DNA from: Balneatrix alpica DSM 16621
GTDB taxonomy: Bacteria; Pseudomonadota; Gammaproteobacteria; Pseudomonadales; Balneatricaceae
NCBI RefSeq assembly: GCF_000619885.1
Contig: NZ_JHUZ01000006.1
Span: 434,001-498,000 of the forward strand
Length of the DNA stretch: 64,000 bases
Direction of reading: 5' to 3'
The notes beneath the pieces were generated by a model. The model saw only the letters and a list, made by a program, of their open reading frames with translations. It did no database searches and was not told where the DNA came from. The position numbers and the translations under genes were made by a program. Below, in pieces: positions 38,680-53,216 of the stretch. Position 1 is the first letter of the stretch. Each line of letters begins with the position of its first letter.

Positions 38680-38696
38680 TTGGCATTCAGTTTGCT
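38680..38696 (+). promoter_or_regulatory. Candidate sigma54 promoter for gltBD
   Basis: TTGGCATTCAGTTTGCT places GG and GC exactly 12 bases apart, as in TGGCAC-N5-TTGCW. The TTGGCA and TTTGCT elements are intact and only the bases after TGGCA differ. Transcription would start near 38707, about 143 bases before gltB. Nitrogen control of glutamate synthase would make sense. Confidence 0.45.
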
Positions 38697-38728
38697 AAAA
38701 ATTTAGACCGCATCCCTTGCTCCGCCGA

Positions 38729-38750
38729 AAACATCCTTGCTAGGATGTTT
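38729..38750 (+). repeat. Hairpin in the gltB leader
   Basis: AAACATCC (38729-38736) and GGATGTTT (38743-38750) pair perfectly around TTGCTA. A short T-rich tail follows (ATCCTTTTG), so it could act as a weak attenuator in the leader. Confidence 0.4.
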
Positions 38751-38850
38751 ATCCTTTTGTCCCTCTCGCTTATGCACAAACTGTCGTTCAAGAACAGTCT
38801 CGGCGAGGGGCTGAATACAAGAAATCCAGTGTTATCTGTGAGATTGGCTT

Positions 38851-44819
<5,969 letters not shown>

Positions 44820-44841
44820 GATCGTTTCTGCATGATGTCTG

Positions 44842-44866
44842 AGGGCCCTGCGGGGCCCTTTTGTTT
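44842..44866 (+). terminator. Intrinsic terminator of gltBD
   Basis: AGGGCCC (44842-44848), TGCG loop and GGGCCCT (44853-44859), then a T-rich tail TTTGTTT. Confidence 0.85.
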
Positions 44867-44900
44867 GGAACGGATTGTGTTGTTTGGCCGGAGATGGCGA

Positions 44901-45533
44901 TCAGAGTGGGTGCAAATGCCCTTGATGCAGTACGAGACGCTGATCGGCCAAGGCTTCAATGTCTTCACTATCATGACTAACCAAGATAATTGCCGTGCCC
45001 TGTTTTTTCATATTAAGCACCTGTAACCAGAGGCGCTGACGGGTGTCGTCATCCACCCCGGTGAAGGGTTCATCCAGCAGCAAGAGTGGCTGGGCCCGTA
45101 ACATCACCCGAGCCAAGGCCACCCGCTGACGTTGGCCGCCCGATAGCTCCGCCGGCATGCGCTCGCGCATTCCCCCCAAACCGAGTTGTTCCAGCATCCA
45201 GATAATTTGCTGTTGTTGGGCTGCACTGAGCTTGAGGCCAGGGTGAATACCGACGCCAATATTGGCCCACACCGGCAAATGCTCGAACAGGTTATGTTCT
45301 TGAAACAGGGTCGACAGTGGCCGTTGCCAGGGAGCAAGTTGCAGCCAGCTGTGTCCTTCCCAACTGATGTGACCGGCGTGGGGGGTTAAAAAACCGGCGA
45401 TCAGATTGAGCAGGGTGCTTTTGCCACTGCCGCTGGGACCTTCAATGGCGACTGCTTGGCCAGGCAGAAGGCGTAGATTGAATTGGTAGGCATGGTCAGG
45501 GTAGCTAAAGCTGAGTTGGTTCAGTTCAAGCAT
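44901..45533 (-). CDS. thiQ: Thiamine ABC transporter, ATP-binding protein
   Basis: Drives uptake of thiamine and its phosphates. From ATG 45533 it has 210 residues, as usual. The longer frame lies inside thiP. Walker A GPSGSGKST, Q-loop FQEHNLF, signature LSGGQRQRVALAR and Walker B LLLLDEPF are intact. It overlaps the thiP end by eight bases. Order thiB-thiP-thiQ is conserved. Confidence 0.93.
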   Translation of the reverse strand: MLELNQLSFSYPDHAYQFNLRLLPGQAVAIEGPSGSGKSTLLNLIAGFLTPHAGHISWEGHSWLQLAPWQRPLSTLFQEHNLFEHLPVWANIGVGIHPGLKLSAAQQQQIIWMLEQLGLGGMRERMPAELSGGQRQRVALARVMLRAQPLLLLDEPFTGVDDDTRQRLWLQVLNMKKQGTAIILVSHDSEDIEALADQRLVLHQGHLHPL

Positions 45534-47157
45534 GATGAGTCTTCCGGTGTCCCCAATAATGCCCCAGGGCAAAAATGAACGCGGCGGTCAGCACTAACAG
45601 TAGCGCGGTGCCGGCGGCTTCCTGTAAGCGATAGGCCCCTAATTGTTGATAGAGCAATAACGGTAGGGTTGGGCTGGCAGGACTGCCAAAGAGCGCGACG
45701 ACACTAAAGTCTCCCAGGGAAATCGCCGCTGCGTAAGCCCAGGCCAGGGCCAGGGGTTGACGCAATTGTGGCCAGACTAACCAGCGCCAGCGATACCAAC
45801 CCCGTAAATTCAAACTGTCGGCCAGGCGTAAACTGGGTTGGGAAAGGTTCTGTAGCGGGGCTCGAACAATATGTAGGGCAAAGGGCAGCGCCATTAAGCT
45901 GTTAATCAGAATAATGGCCAGCTGGCCATAGTGAAGCATGTTGACCAGAGGCTGCAGTAGTACAAATAAGCCGACTCCGAGGACTAAAGCGGGAAACAGC
46001 AGAATCACGTGGCCACTCATTTCCAGTGCAGCGGCTAGCCTGAGTCGCAGCTGGCCACGCCAATAGCGAGCCGCTCCCTGTAAGGCCAGGGCGAGACTAA
46101 GCGCCAGCAGGCCTGCACAGCTGGCAATCCAGGCGCTTTGCCACCAAGCCAGCCACAGGCGACTGGAGGCTAGTTGCTGTATGAAGCCAGGAATGCCGCT
46201 CCAGAGTACGGCAAATAGCGGGGGCAGTAACAACAGCATCAGGGCTAGAATCAGTAGCCAATCTAAGGCACGTCCCCAGCCTCGGGCATCGGCACGGGGC
46301 CAGTGACTGGGAGTTAGCATCGGGCTGAGATTCATACGGGTGCCCAGGTGACTGACCCACCACCAGAGTAACGCCCCCAGGCTTAGCTGCAGCATCGCCA
46401 GAATGGCCGCACGGCCAATATCCCAGTCAAACTTCAAGGCTTGATAAATAGCTAACTCCAGTGTGGTGGCGCGGGGGCCGCCACCAAGTACCATAATGAT
46501 GGCAAAGCTGGTGAAGCAGAGGGTAAACACCAGCGCAAAGAGTCGGGCTAACATCGGCCGGATGCAGGGCCATTCCAGCGTTCGCCAAACCAAGCGACTG
46601 TGCCAGCCGTATTGCGCAACCAGGCGCCAATGCTGCGAGGGGATAGCTTGCAGCTCCTGCAGCAGAATACGGGCACAGAGTGGCAGATTAAAAAAGACAT
46701 GGGCCAGCAGGATGCCGGATAAACCGTATAGGTAAGAGGGAGGCTGCCAACCCCACTCTTGCAACAACATAGGTAGCCAGCCTTGACGACCATGTACCTG
46801 CACCAGGGCGTAGATCACCACCATGCTGGGCAACACCAGGCATAGCTCAAGCACGCGAATGAGCCAGCGTCTTCCTGGCCATTGGCTTTGCCGCGCCAGG
46901 GCACGGGCTACAGGAATCGCCAAGAGGACGCTGAGCAGGGCGGAGAGTCCGGCTTGCCAAAGGCTAAAGCGAACCACCCGCCATAAGTAGGCATCGTTAG
47001 CTAGGCCTTGCCAGTCGGAAAGCTCGGCATGGCGCAGCAATGCCCCCAGACTGGTACTGACAAGCAGTAACAACAGGGCTGCGGCCAGGCTGCCAGGCAG
47101 ATATTGCCAAGCAGCATGGCTCAGGGGCGGTTTGCTTGATGCGCGGCGGCTGTGCAC
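45526..47157 (-). CDS. thiP: Thiamine ABC transporter, permease
   Basis: A double-length permease of 543 residues with about twelve membrane helices in two related halves. Each half has a coupling motif (WHSRLVWRTLEWPCIRPML in the first half, LRGWYRWRWLVWPQLRQPL in the second). The start is GTG directly after the thiB stop (TAAGTG, no gap). I see no better ATG nearby, so translation must be coupled to thiB. Membership of the ThiP group is supported by ThiB and ThiQ on both sides. Confidence 0.92.
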   Translation of the reverse strand: MHSRRASSKPPLSHAAWQYLPGSLAAALLLLLVSTSLGALLRHAELSDWQGLANDAYLWRVVRFSLWQAGLSALLSVLLAIPVARALARQSQWPGRRWLIRVLELCLVLPSMVVIYALVQVHGRQGWLPMLLQEWGWQPPSYLYGLSGILLAHVFFNLPLCARILLQELQAIPSQHWRLVAQYGWHSRLVWRTLEWPCIRPMLARLFALVFTLCFTSFAIIMVLGGGPRATTLELAIYQALKFDWDIGRAAILAMLQLSLGALLWWWVSHLGTRMNLSPMLTPSHWPRADARGWGRALDWLLILALMLLLLPPLFAVLWSGIPGFIQQLASSRLWLAWWQSAWIASCAGLLALSLALALQGAARYWRGQLRLRLAAALEMSGHVILLFPALVLGVGLFVLLQPLVNMLHYGQLAIILINSLMALPFALHIVRAPLQNLSQPSLRLADSLNLRGWYRWRWLVWPQLRQPLALAWAYAAAISLGDFSVVALFGSPASPTLPLLLYQQLGAYRLQEAAGTALLLVLTAAFIFALGHYWGHRKTHHA

Positions 47158-48171
47158 TTAGCGGCTGCTCGCTTCCAGCCAGGCATCTACCCAGGCTTTA
47201 CGCTGGGCATGCACTTCTTCAGGGGTAAATACCAGTGTCTGGCTTGGCTGAATCAGCCGAGAGAAGGCCTGGGGCAGTTCCTGACCCAGATCGACTACGG
47301 GGTACATTACGTTGCCAAGAGGGATTTGCTGTTGAAATGCAGGGCTCAAAGTGAAGGCAAGAAAGCGCTCGGCCAGTTCAGCTTCTTTGCTCACCGCAAC
47401 CTTAGCGGCGACTTCGACCTGCATGTAGTGGCCTTCACTAAAGGCAGCCGCTTGGTATTTATCAGTTTTATCGATTTCCATGTGGTAGGCCGGCGAAGTG
47501 CTATAGGACAACACCATAGGTGCCTCTCCATTCATAAATAAGGAGAAGTAAGCCTCACTCCAACCTTTGGTTACTGCCAGGGTTTTCTTGCTGAGTTTGG
47601 CCCAGGCCTCCGGCGCTTGATCGCCATAGACTTTCTGTACCCATAGCAGTAATCCTAAACCGGGTGTGCTGGTGCGGGGGTCCTGAATGATGATCTTCAA
47701 ATCATCCGGCGCATCGACCAGCTCTTGCAGGCTCTTGGGTGGATTGGGCAGCTTTTCAGTGTCATAGACAAAAGCAAAGTAACCCCAGTCATAAGGAACG
47801 AAGGTGTCGTCTTGCCAGCGCAGGGGTAACTTCAGATTGCTGGTATCAACCTGATTGGTGGCAAGTAGACCGCTGCTTTTCGCTTCAGCCATCAGGTTCA
47901 TATCCAGGCCGAGGACGACGTCGGCCTGGGTGCTTTCCCCTTCAAGGCGCAAGCGTTGCAGAATACCAACGGCATCCTCCATAGCGACAAACTCTAGGGT
48001 GCAGTTACATTCCGCTTCAAAGGCCGCTTTGATTTTAGGACCGGGACCCCACTCAGCGGTGAAGGAGTCATAGGTATACACCGTCAAGGTGGGGTTGGCA
48101 GCTAAGGCTACCGTGCTGGCACCCGCCAGCAGGCTGGCTAATAACCAGGATGAAAGAGCACGACCGGACAT
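47158..48171 (-). CDS. thiB: Thiamine-binding periplasmic protein
   Basis: Captures thiamine and its phosphates for ThiPQ. It has 337 residues with a signal peptide ending near VALAA. LTVYTYDSFTAEWGPGPKIK and DWGYFAFVYD are the family pattern. It also contains two cysteines in ECNC. The gene is preceded by a TPP riboswitch, and AAGGAG lies just before its ATG. It is also named tbpA. Confidence 0.94.
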   Translation of the reverse strand: MSGRALSSWLLASLLAGASTVALAANPTLTVYTYDSFTAEWGPGPKIKAAFEAECNCTLEFVAMEDAVGILQRLRLEGESTQADVVLGLDMNLMAEAKSSGLLATNQVDTSNLKLPLRWQDDTFVPYDWGYFAFVYDTEKLPNPPKSLQELVDAPDDLKIIIQDPRTSTPGLGLLLWVQKVYGDQAPEAWAKLSKKTLAVTKGWSEAYFSLFMNGEAPMVLSYSTSPAYHMEIDKTDKYQAAAFSEGHYMQVEVAAKVAVSKEAELAERFLAFTLSPAFQQQIPLGNVMYPVVDLGQELPQAFSRLIQPSQTLVFTPEEVHAQRKAWVDAWLEASSR

Positions 48172-48272
48172 GCCACTCTCCTTATAAATGCAAGCAAATG
48201 GCAGCCCATCCTCAAGGGATGATAGCCGCCACTTTGCAAAGGGTTGAAAAGTGGCGCAGCAATGGACTTGGA

Positions 48273-48369
48273 CTCAAATCCCTGCGCCAGTATGATCTGG
48301 ATCAGGTTCGACGGGTTAGCTTGGCTTCTCAGCCCGGCAGTTGCTACAACTAACAGGCACCCCGTTGAG
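48273..48369 (-). ncRNA. TPP riboswitch (THI element) of thiBPQ
   Basis: On the minus strand the conserved parts appear in order: CGGGGTGC, GGGCTGAGAAG, then CGAACCTGATCC and ACTGGCGCAGGGA. P1 is CTCAA (48369-48365) with TTGAG (48277-48273). It should shut down thiBPQ when TPP is plentiful. Downstream, CGCCACTTT/AAAGTGGCG (48256-48248 with 48235-48227) can form an expression-platform hairpin. Confidence 0.93.
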
Positions 48370-48377
48370 CCGTCGGC

Positions 48378-48386
48378 ATCATACCA
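48378..48386 (-). promoter_or_regulatory. Extended -10 promoter of the thiBPQ riboswitch transcript
   Basis: On the minus strand TGGTATGAT gives an extended -10, with no good -35. It lies seven to nine bases before the riboswitch P1, so the transcript would start almost at the riboswitch. Confidence 0.45.
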
Positions 48387-48421
48387 CTATTGGTGGCTAA
48401 GGTTGTAGAACAGAGGTAATT

Positions 48422-49543
48422 ATGGAACTGGTTGATTTGTTGAAAACCCTGGTAACGGATGATGGATCCGACCTCTACTTTTCCCCAGGGGCACCGGCCA
48501 GTGCTAAATTCCACGGTACAATGCGGCCACTGACGGAAGCACTGATGCCGGATGAGGTGCGGCGTCTGCTCTATGGCGCGATGACTGAAGAGCAAATTGC
48601 CGAGTTTAAGCGCAAGCAGGAACTGAACTTTGCCTTGTCTGTGCCAAAAGTGGGACGCTTTCGGGTTAACCTCTTTGTTCAACGCGGCCAAACCGGCGCC
48701 GTCATTCGAAATATTAAGACTGAAATCCCCGATTTCGATGCATTGGGCTTGCCGCCGATCCTCAAAGAGATCGTGATGGATAAACAGGGCCTGGTGCTCT
48801 TTGTCGGCTCGACGGGGTCAGGTAAGTCGACCTCCCTCGCTGCCTTGATTGATCACCGCAATATTAACCACTGCGGTCATATCATCACCATTGAAGACCC
48901 GATTGAGTATTTGCACCGACACAAAAAATCCATCGTCAACCAGCGTGAAGTGGGGATGGATACCCATACCTACTTTGATGCCTTGAAAAATACGCTGCGC
49001 CAGGCGCCGGATTTGATTCTGATTGGTGAGATTCGCGACCGGGAAACCATGGAGTATGCCCTGACCTTTGCCGAGACAGGGCACCTTACCCTATCTACTC
49101 TGCACGCCAACAATGCCAACCAGGCTTTGGATCGTATCCTGAACTTCTTCCCGGAGGATCGTCATCGTCAGATTCTGCATGATCTATCACTCAATATCCG
49201 TGCCTTTGTCTCGCAGCGTTTGCTGCCCACTGTGGACGGCAAGCGCTGTGCCGCTTTTGAGATTCTGGTGCGTACCTCCACCGTCAGTGATCTGATCAAA
49301 CGTGGTGAGATTGCAGAGTTGAAAGACATCATGGCCAAGTCAAACCACATTGGCATGATGACCTTCGATCAGTCGATTTTTAAACTATTCAAGGAAGGGC
49401 GTATCACCGAAGAGGTGGCACTGCGCAATGCGGACTCGGCCAACAATATGCGACTGATGATCAAGTTACTGAAAGATGGCAATAGCGCTATTCACCAGCC
49501 TAGCCAAGGGGAAGATGGCAAGCCGCGTTTTGAGGTGGAATAG
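48422..49543 (+). CDS. pilU: PilU-type pilus retraction ATPase
   Basis: A cytoplasmic hexameric ATPase that helps PilT retract type IV pili. It has 373 residues. Walker A GSTGSGKST lies at 129-137, Walker B is LILIGEIRD and the His box is GHLTLSTLHANNA. The late part KSNHIGMMTFDQSIFKLFKEG and ALRNADSANNMRLMIKL point to PilU rather than PilT. No pilT is adjacent, which is unusual. AGAGG precedes the ATG. It is divergent from the riboswitch. Confidence 0.88.
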   Translation: MELVDLLKTLVTDDGSDLYFSPGAPASAKFHGTMRPLTEALMPDEVRRLLYGAMTEEQIAEFKRKQELNFALSVPKVGRFRVNLFVQRGQTGAVIRNIKTEIPDFDALGLPPILKEIVMDKQGLVLFVGSTGSGKSTSLAALIDHRNINHCGHIITIEDPIEYLHRHKKSIVNQREVGMDTHTYFDALKNTLRQAPDLILIGEIRDRETMEYALTFAETGHLTLSTLHANNANQALDRILNFFPEDRHRQILHDLSLNIRAFVSQRLLPTVDGKRCAAFEILVRTSTVSDLIKRGEIAELKDIMAKSNHIGMMTFDQSIFKLFKEGRITEEVALRNADSANNMRLMIKLLKDGNSAIHQPSQGEDGKPRFEVE

Positions 49544-49584
49544 CTCTGGGTAATTTTTGAGTCGATAACTGTAACAGAAGTTGA

Positions 49585-49614
49585 TTGCTTGGCGGCCCTG
49601 CAAACCAGTAAGAT
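49585..49614 (+). promoter_or_regulatory. Possible promoter for the polysaccharide cluster
   Basis: TTGCTT (49585-49590) and TAAGAT (49609-49614) are 18 bases apart, 34 bases before manC. I saw no ops/JUMPstart element. Confidence 0.3.
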
Positions 49615-49647
49615 TGTAGCTTTTGCTTCGTTTGGTAGGAACTGCAA

Positions 49648-51045
49648 ATGATATCGGTAATCTTAGCTGGTGGCGTTGGCTCACGCCTGTGGCCTCTTTC
49701 ACGTAACCTCTATCCCAAGCAATTTCTTCCACTTGCGAGTGAACTGAGCTTCTTGCAAGACACCGCGATTCGTTTGCAACAAACGGGTTTATGTAAGAGC
49801 ACATTAGTGATCACTAATGAAGATTTCCGCTTTATTGTAGCAGAGCAATTTCGGCAGCTTGGCCAGGATGCAAGTAGTCTGGATATCGTCTTGGAGCCGA
49901 TCGGACGTAATACTTGCCCTGCATTAGTTATTGCGGCACTTGTATTGAAAAGAAAAGGCCTTGGTAAGGAAGTTATGCTAGTTGCCCCATCTGATCACTA
50001 TATTGAAGATCAAGATGGATTTAACCAATCAGTTGAAGCAGCAATACAGTTTGCCAAACAAGGCTATATTGCAACATTTGGTATCACTCCAGATCGTCCT
50101 GAAACTGGATTTGGGTATATTGAAAAGTGCAATGACTCAAATGAGATTAAGCGATTTATAGAAAAACCAACACTTCTTGTTGCTAAAGAACTTATTACTG
50201 ATCCCAATATGTATTGGAATAGTGGTATGTTCGCATTTACTGCAGACTCATTTCTTGACGAAGTGGCGCAGTATGCCCCTGAAATTTTGGAAATATGCCA
50301 AGATGCAATTCTTGAAGATAGTAAGGAATTCATTCGCCTAAATGCGGAAATCTTTGCTAACTGTCAAGATATTTCCATAGATTATGCAGTGATGGAGCGC
50401 ACATCTAAAGGAGTGGTAGTCCCCCTTTCAGCGAAGTGGTCTGATGTAGGTTCTCTCACCGCTTTAGGAGAGCTGCTAGAGCAAGATGATCAAGAAAATG
50501 CTCTATACGGAAGAGTAGAAGCGCTGCAAACGAAAAATAGCATGCTCTATAGCCAAGGCCCCCTCATTGTTACGCATCAGTGTAAAGATTTAATGGTCGT
50601 GGCTACCAAAGATGCTGTTTTAGTAGCGCCAAAGTCTGAAGCTCAAAGCGTTAAAAATGTTGTAGCGCATTTAAAAGAAAAAGCTGCAAGTGAAATTTTT
50701 AGTCATACTCAAGTTTATAGACCTTGGGGATATTATGAGTCGCTTGCTTCGGGAGAAGGTTTTCAAGTTAAAAGAATAATTGTTCACCCTAACCAGCGTT
50801 TATCATTACAACGACATAAGTATCGAGCAGAACACTGGATAGTAGTTAGAGGTTCGGCAACAGTTACATGTGGAGAACGTATTTTTACTCTAAATGTAAA
50901 TGAATCTACCTATATTCCTCAGACGGCTATTCATCGCTTGGAGAATAAAGGCTCGCAAGACTTAGAAATTATTGAAATTCAGTCTGGAAGTTATTTGGGT
51001 GAAGACGATATAGAAAGGTTGGAAGATGTTTATGGACGGAGTTAG
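49648..51045 (+). CDS. manC: Mannose-1-phosphate guanylyltransferase / mannose-6-phosphate isomerase
   Basis: Makes GDP-mannose (ManC/AlgA/CpsB type). It has 465 residues. The pyrophosphorylase signature is GGVGSRLWPLSRNLYPKQF, with RFIEKP for the sugar site. A C-terminal cupin isomerase domain starts near 350 (VYRPWGYYESLASG, HPNQRLSLQRHKYRAEHWIV). The frame is AT-rich from about its middle onward, like the cluster that follows. It precedes the first glycosyltransferase gene by three bases. This implies a mannose-, fucose- or perosamine-type sugar in the glycan. No gmd or related gene is in the window. Confidence 0.95.
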   Translation: MISVILAGGVGSRLWPLSRNLYPKQFLPLASELSFLQDTAIRLQQTGLCKSTLVITNEDFRFIVAEQFRQLGQDASSLDIVLEPIGRNTCPALVIAALVLKRKGLGKEVMLVAPSDHYIEDQDGFNQSVEAAIQFAKQGYIATFGITPDRPETGFGYIEKCNDSNEIKRFIEKPTLLVAKELITDPNMYWNSGMFAFTADSFLDEVAQYAPEILEICQDAILEDSKEFIRLNAEIFANCQDISIDYAVMERTSKGVVVPLSAKWSDVGSLTALGELLEQDDQENALYGRVEALQTKNSMLYSQGPLIVTHQCKDLMVVATKDAVLVAPKSEAQSVKNVVAHLKEKAASEIFSHTQVYRPWGYYESLASGEGFQVKRIIVHPNQRLSLQRHKYRAEHWIVVRGSATVTCGERIFTLNVNESTYIPQTAIHRLENKGSQDLEIIEIQSGSYLGEDDIERLEDVYGRS

Positions 51046-51048
51046 TCT

Positions 51049-52200
51049 ATGAACGTAGTTGTTAATTTAACTAGCCTTTCATCTGCTCTTACAGGGATTG
51101 GGTACTATACATTTAACTTATCTAAAGTTCTGATAGAGCATGATGACGTATATGGTTTCTCTGGCTCTCACTGGTACGGTAATTTGCGGGCGGAGTATTT
51201 TTCTAATTATTTTAAATCAACGGCTAAAGTAGCCAGTAGCACTCAAAGCAAGCATCGAAAATTTATTGGCAGTATCCCAGGTGCGAGACTGCTATGGAGA
51301 GCTTTGCAAAAGAGCAGACTTGATGGAAAAATTCGCTCTATACCTGAAGGAGTGTATTGGGAACCAAACTTCATACCTGTCAATAGCAAATCAAATAATG
51401 TTATTACAGTGCATGACTTGTCGCATATTAGGCATCCTGAATGTCATCCTGAAGAAAGAGTGAGATTTTTAAACAGGTATTTAGAGGAAAGTATAAATAA
51501 AGCTTCTGGGATTGTTACTGTTTCTGAGTTTTCTAAAGAGGAAATTTTGCACTTTTTTCCCAGTGCCAAAAATAAGAAAATTTACATTGTGCATCCAGCT
51601 GCAGGGGATAATTTTCATCCAAGAAGCTTAAGTGGCTCTGCAAATGTACTAAAGAAATATAATATTAATCAAGACTATATTGTAGCGTTAGGTACATTGG
51701 AGCCTAGAAAGAATCTTTCTATGCTATTGGATGCGTTTTCATTATTACCTATTGAAATTCGGCGCTCATTTCCGCTGTTACTAATTGGGGGGATGGGATG
51801 GAAAAATGCCGAGTTGGTAAAAAGACTAACAGCCTTTGAGGAGGTGGGAGAGGTAAGGCGTCTGGGTTACATACCAGATGAAGATTTACCTTTTGTTTTG
51901 GGGGCTGCAAAGCTTCTAGTATACCCATCGATATATGAAGGATTTGGCATGCCTGTATTAGAGGCTATGAAGTCTGGTGTGCCGGTTATTACCTCAAAAG
52001 CACAGGCTTTGTTAGAAGTAGGGGGTGAGGCAATACTCTCGGCTGAGAATAAAGAAGAAATGGCGCATCATATTTCATCATTGCTGAATAATAGCACACT
52101 CTATTCAACTCATCAGAGTCTTTCATTAAAGCAAGCAAGACGTTTTTCTTGGAATCAGTCAGCAGATGTGTTGCGACATGCGCTAATGGAGTGCCGTTAG
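51049..52200 (+). CDS. Glycosyltransferase family 4
   Basis: A GT-B-fold retaining glycosyltransferase of 383 residues, probably a mannosyltransferase because manC is adjacent. The C-terminal Rossmann half has LGTLEPRKNLSMLLDAF, PSIYEGFGMPVLEAM (the EX7E motif) and SGVPVITS. The early TGIGYYTFNL suits the N-terminal donor or acceptor loop. The stop overlaps the GTG of the next small gene. The sugar transferred is inferred only. Confidence 0.88.
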   Translation: MNVVVNLTSLSSALTGIGYYTFNLSKVLIEHDDVYGFSGSHWYGNLRAEYFSNYFKSTAKVASSTQSKHRKFIGSIPGARLLWRALQKSRLDGKIRSIPEGVYWEPNFIPVNSKSNNVITVHDLSHIRHPECHPEERVRFLNRYLEESINKASGIVTVSEFSKEEILHFFPSAKNKKIYIVHPAAGDNFHPRSLSGSANVLKKYNINQDYIVALGTLEPRKNLSMLLDAFSLLPIEIRRSFPLLLIGGMGWKNAELVKRLTAFEEVGEVRRLGYIPDEDLPFVLGAAKLLVYPSIYEGFGMPVLEAMKSGVPVITSKAQALLEVGGEAILSAENKEEMAHHISSLLNNSTLYSTHQSLSLKQARRFSWNQSADVLRHALMECR

Positions 52201-52415
52201 TGCTTGAAGAAGATAAAGTTCAGCATTTTATGTATAGTTTTTTTTTGGTAGTAATTATTTCTTATTTTTCTTCTTTATTGCTTGGGGTGTTGTTTTCCAT
52301 GTTGGTTGGTTTGGCCAAAGAAATTTATGATCACTATTTTGGTAGTGGGTTTTGCTATAAGGATATGTGGGCAAATGTTTGTGGAATATGTTTAGCTATG
52401 GTGGTTTTAGTATGA
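52200..52415 (+). CDS. 71-residue membrane protein with YfiM/DUF2279-like motif
   Basis: A small protein starting at GTG 52200, which overlaps the preceding TAG by one base. It has two hydrophobic helices (SFFLVVIISYFSSLLLGVLF and the last residues) and a charged motif: DKVQHF, LAKEIYDHYF, then KDMWANVCGI. This D-K-x-x-H / K-E-x-x-D / D-x-x-A-N-x-x-G pattern resembles the YfiM and VanZ-like families. The function is unknown. The stop overlaps wzm (ATGA), so translation is coupled to the transporter. It is probably real because both junctions overlap. Confidence 0.6.
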   Translation: MLEEDKVQHFMYSFFLVVIISYFSSLLLGVLFSMLVGLAKEIYDHYFGSGFCYKDMWANVCGICLAMVVLV

Positions 52416-53215
52416 TAGGAAAAGTGCGCTCCTATGCTCGACAAATTCGACTGGCAGTTATTCTGTCCTGGAAAGATTTGGTTGATGGCTATAAAGGCTC
52501 TGTGTTAGGAGGTCTGTGGGCAGTCTTTAATCCACTTTCACAAATATTAATATTTGCGCTGGTATTTTCAAAGTTCATGGGGGCTAGATTGCCAGAGCTG
52601 GCAGATAAGTTTACCCATTTTGGTTATAGCGTTTATTTAATTAGCGGTTTACTTGTGTGGAATTTTTTTGCTGGTAGCTTAACAGGAGGTGCGAATGTTT
52701 TCTTTGCAAAAAGAGGCATTGTTTCAAAGGTTAGATCACCACTAAGACTCTTTCCACTAAGTAATACGCTAACCAATTTTTATATTTTCGTGATTTCAGT
52801 TTTGTTTTTTCTTGTTTTTTTGCTTCTGGTTGGTGGTTCAATAAATTACAAGTTTCTTTATCTTTTTCCGATGATTTTGCTGCTTTTTTTATTTTCATTT
52901 TATCTGGGTTCCTTTTTTGCTTTGCTCGGGTTGTATGTGCAAGATGTAAAGGAAATATTAAATATTTTTGTTCAGGTTGGTTTTTGGTTTACTCCTATTG
53001 TTTATACGAAAGATATTCTCCCTCATAGTATCCAAAGTTTGATTTACTTTAATCCAATCTATTGGTGGATTGAGTCTATGAGAGGGGTAGTTCTTTATAA
53101 TGAAGCTCCAGATAAACTATTTTGGGTATATGCCATTGTAGTGGTTTTTGCTAGTTATGTAATATCTTCGTTTTTTTATAAGAAGCTCGAGAGTGATGCG
53201 CGGGATATAATTTAA
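52412..53215 (+). CDS. wzm: Polysaccharide ABC transporter permease (Wzm)
   Basis: An inner-membrane permease of 267 residues with six hydrophobic segments. It has the ABC-2 pattern of O-antigen exporters: SWKDLVDGYKGSVLGGLWAV, a SKVRSPLRLFPLS loop and ILPHSIQSLIYFNPIYWWIE. I chose ATG 52412 because it overlaps the previous stop. The frame from 52367 is a shadow of that gene. One base after the stop wzt begins. It is very AT-rich and Phe-rich. Confidence 0.9.
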   Translation: MIGKVRSYARQIRLAVILSWKDLVDGYKGSVLGGLWAVFNPLSQILIFALVFSKFMGARLPELADKFTHFGYSVYLISGLLVWNFFAGSLTGGANVFFAKRGIVSKVRSPLRLFPLSNTLTNFYIFVISVLFFLVFLLLVGGSINYKFLYLFPMILLLFLFSFYLGSFFALLGLYVQDVKEILNIFVQVGFWFTPIVYTKDILPHSIQSLIYFNPIYWWIESMRGVVLYNEAPDKLFWVYAIVVVFASYVISSFFYKKLESDARDII

Positions 53216-53216
53216 A

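Larger units (their letters stand above)
38440..38850 (+). other. 411-base intergenic region upstream of gltB
   Basis: No gene is visible. It holds a sigma54-like promoter at 38680-38696 and a hairpin at 38729-38750. A TGCA-type near-palindrome at 38444-38459 resembles an NtrC site but is one base short in spacing (TGCATG, four bases, GGTGCA). The rest is AT-rich and otherwise unremarkable. Confidence 0.5.

Noticed and set aside
48150-48353. 67-residue plus-strand frame over the thiB leader
   Set aside because: The bases are explained by the TPP riboswitch on the minus strand.
49544-49647. ops/JUMPstart element before the glycan cluster
   Set aside because: I looked for the GGCGGTAG core and found only GGTAGGAACTG, which is not a match.
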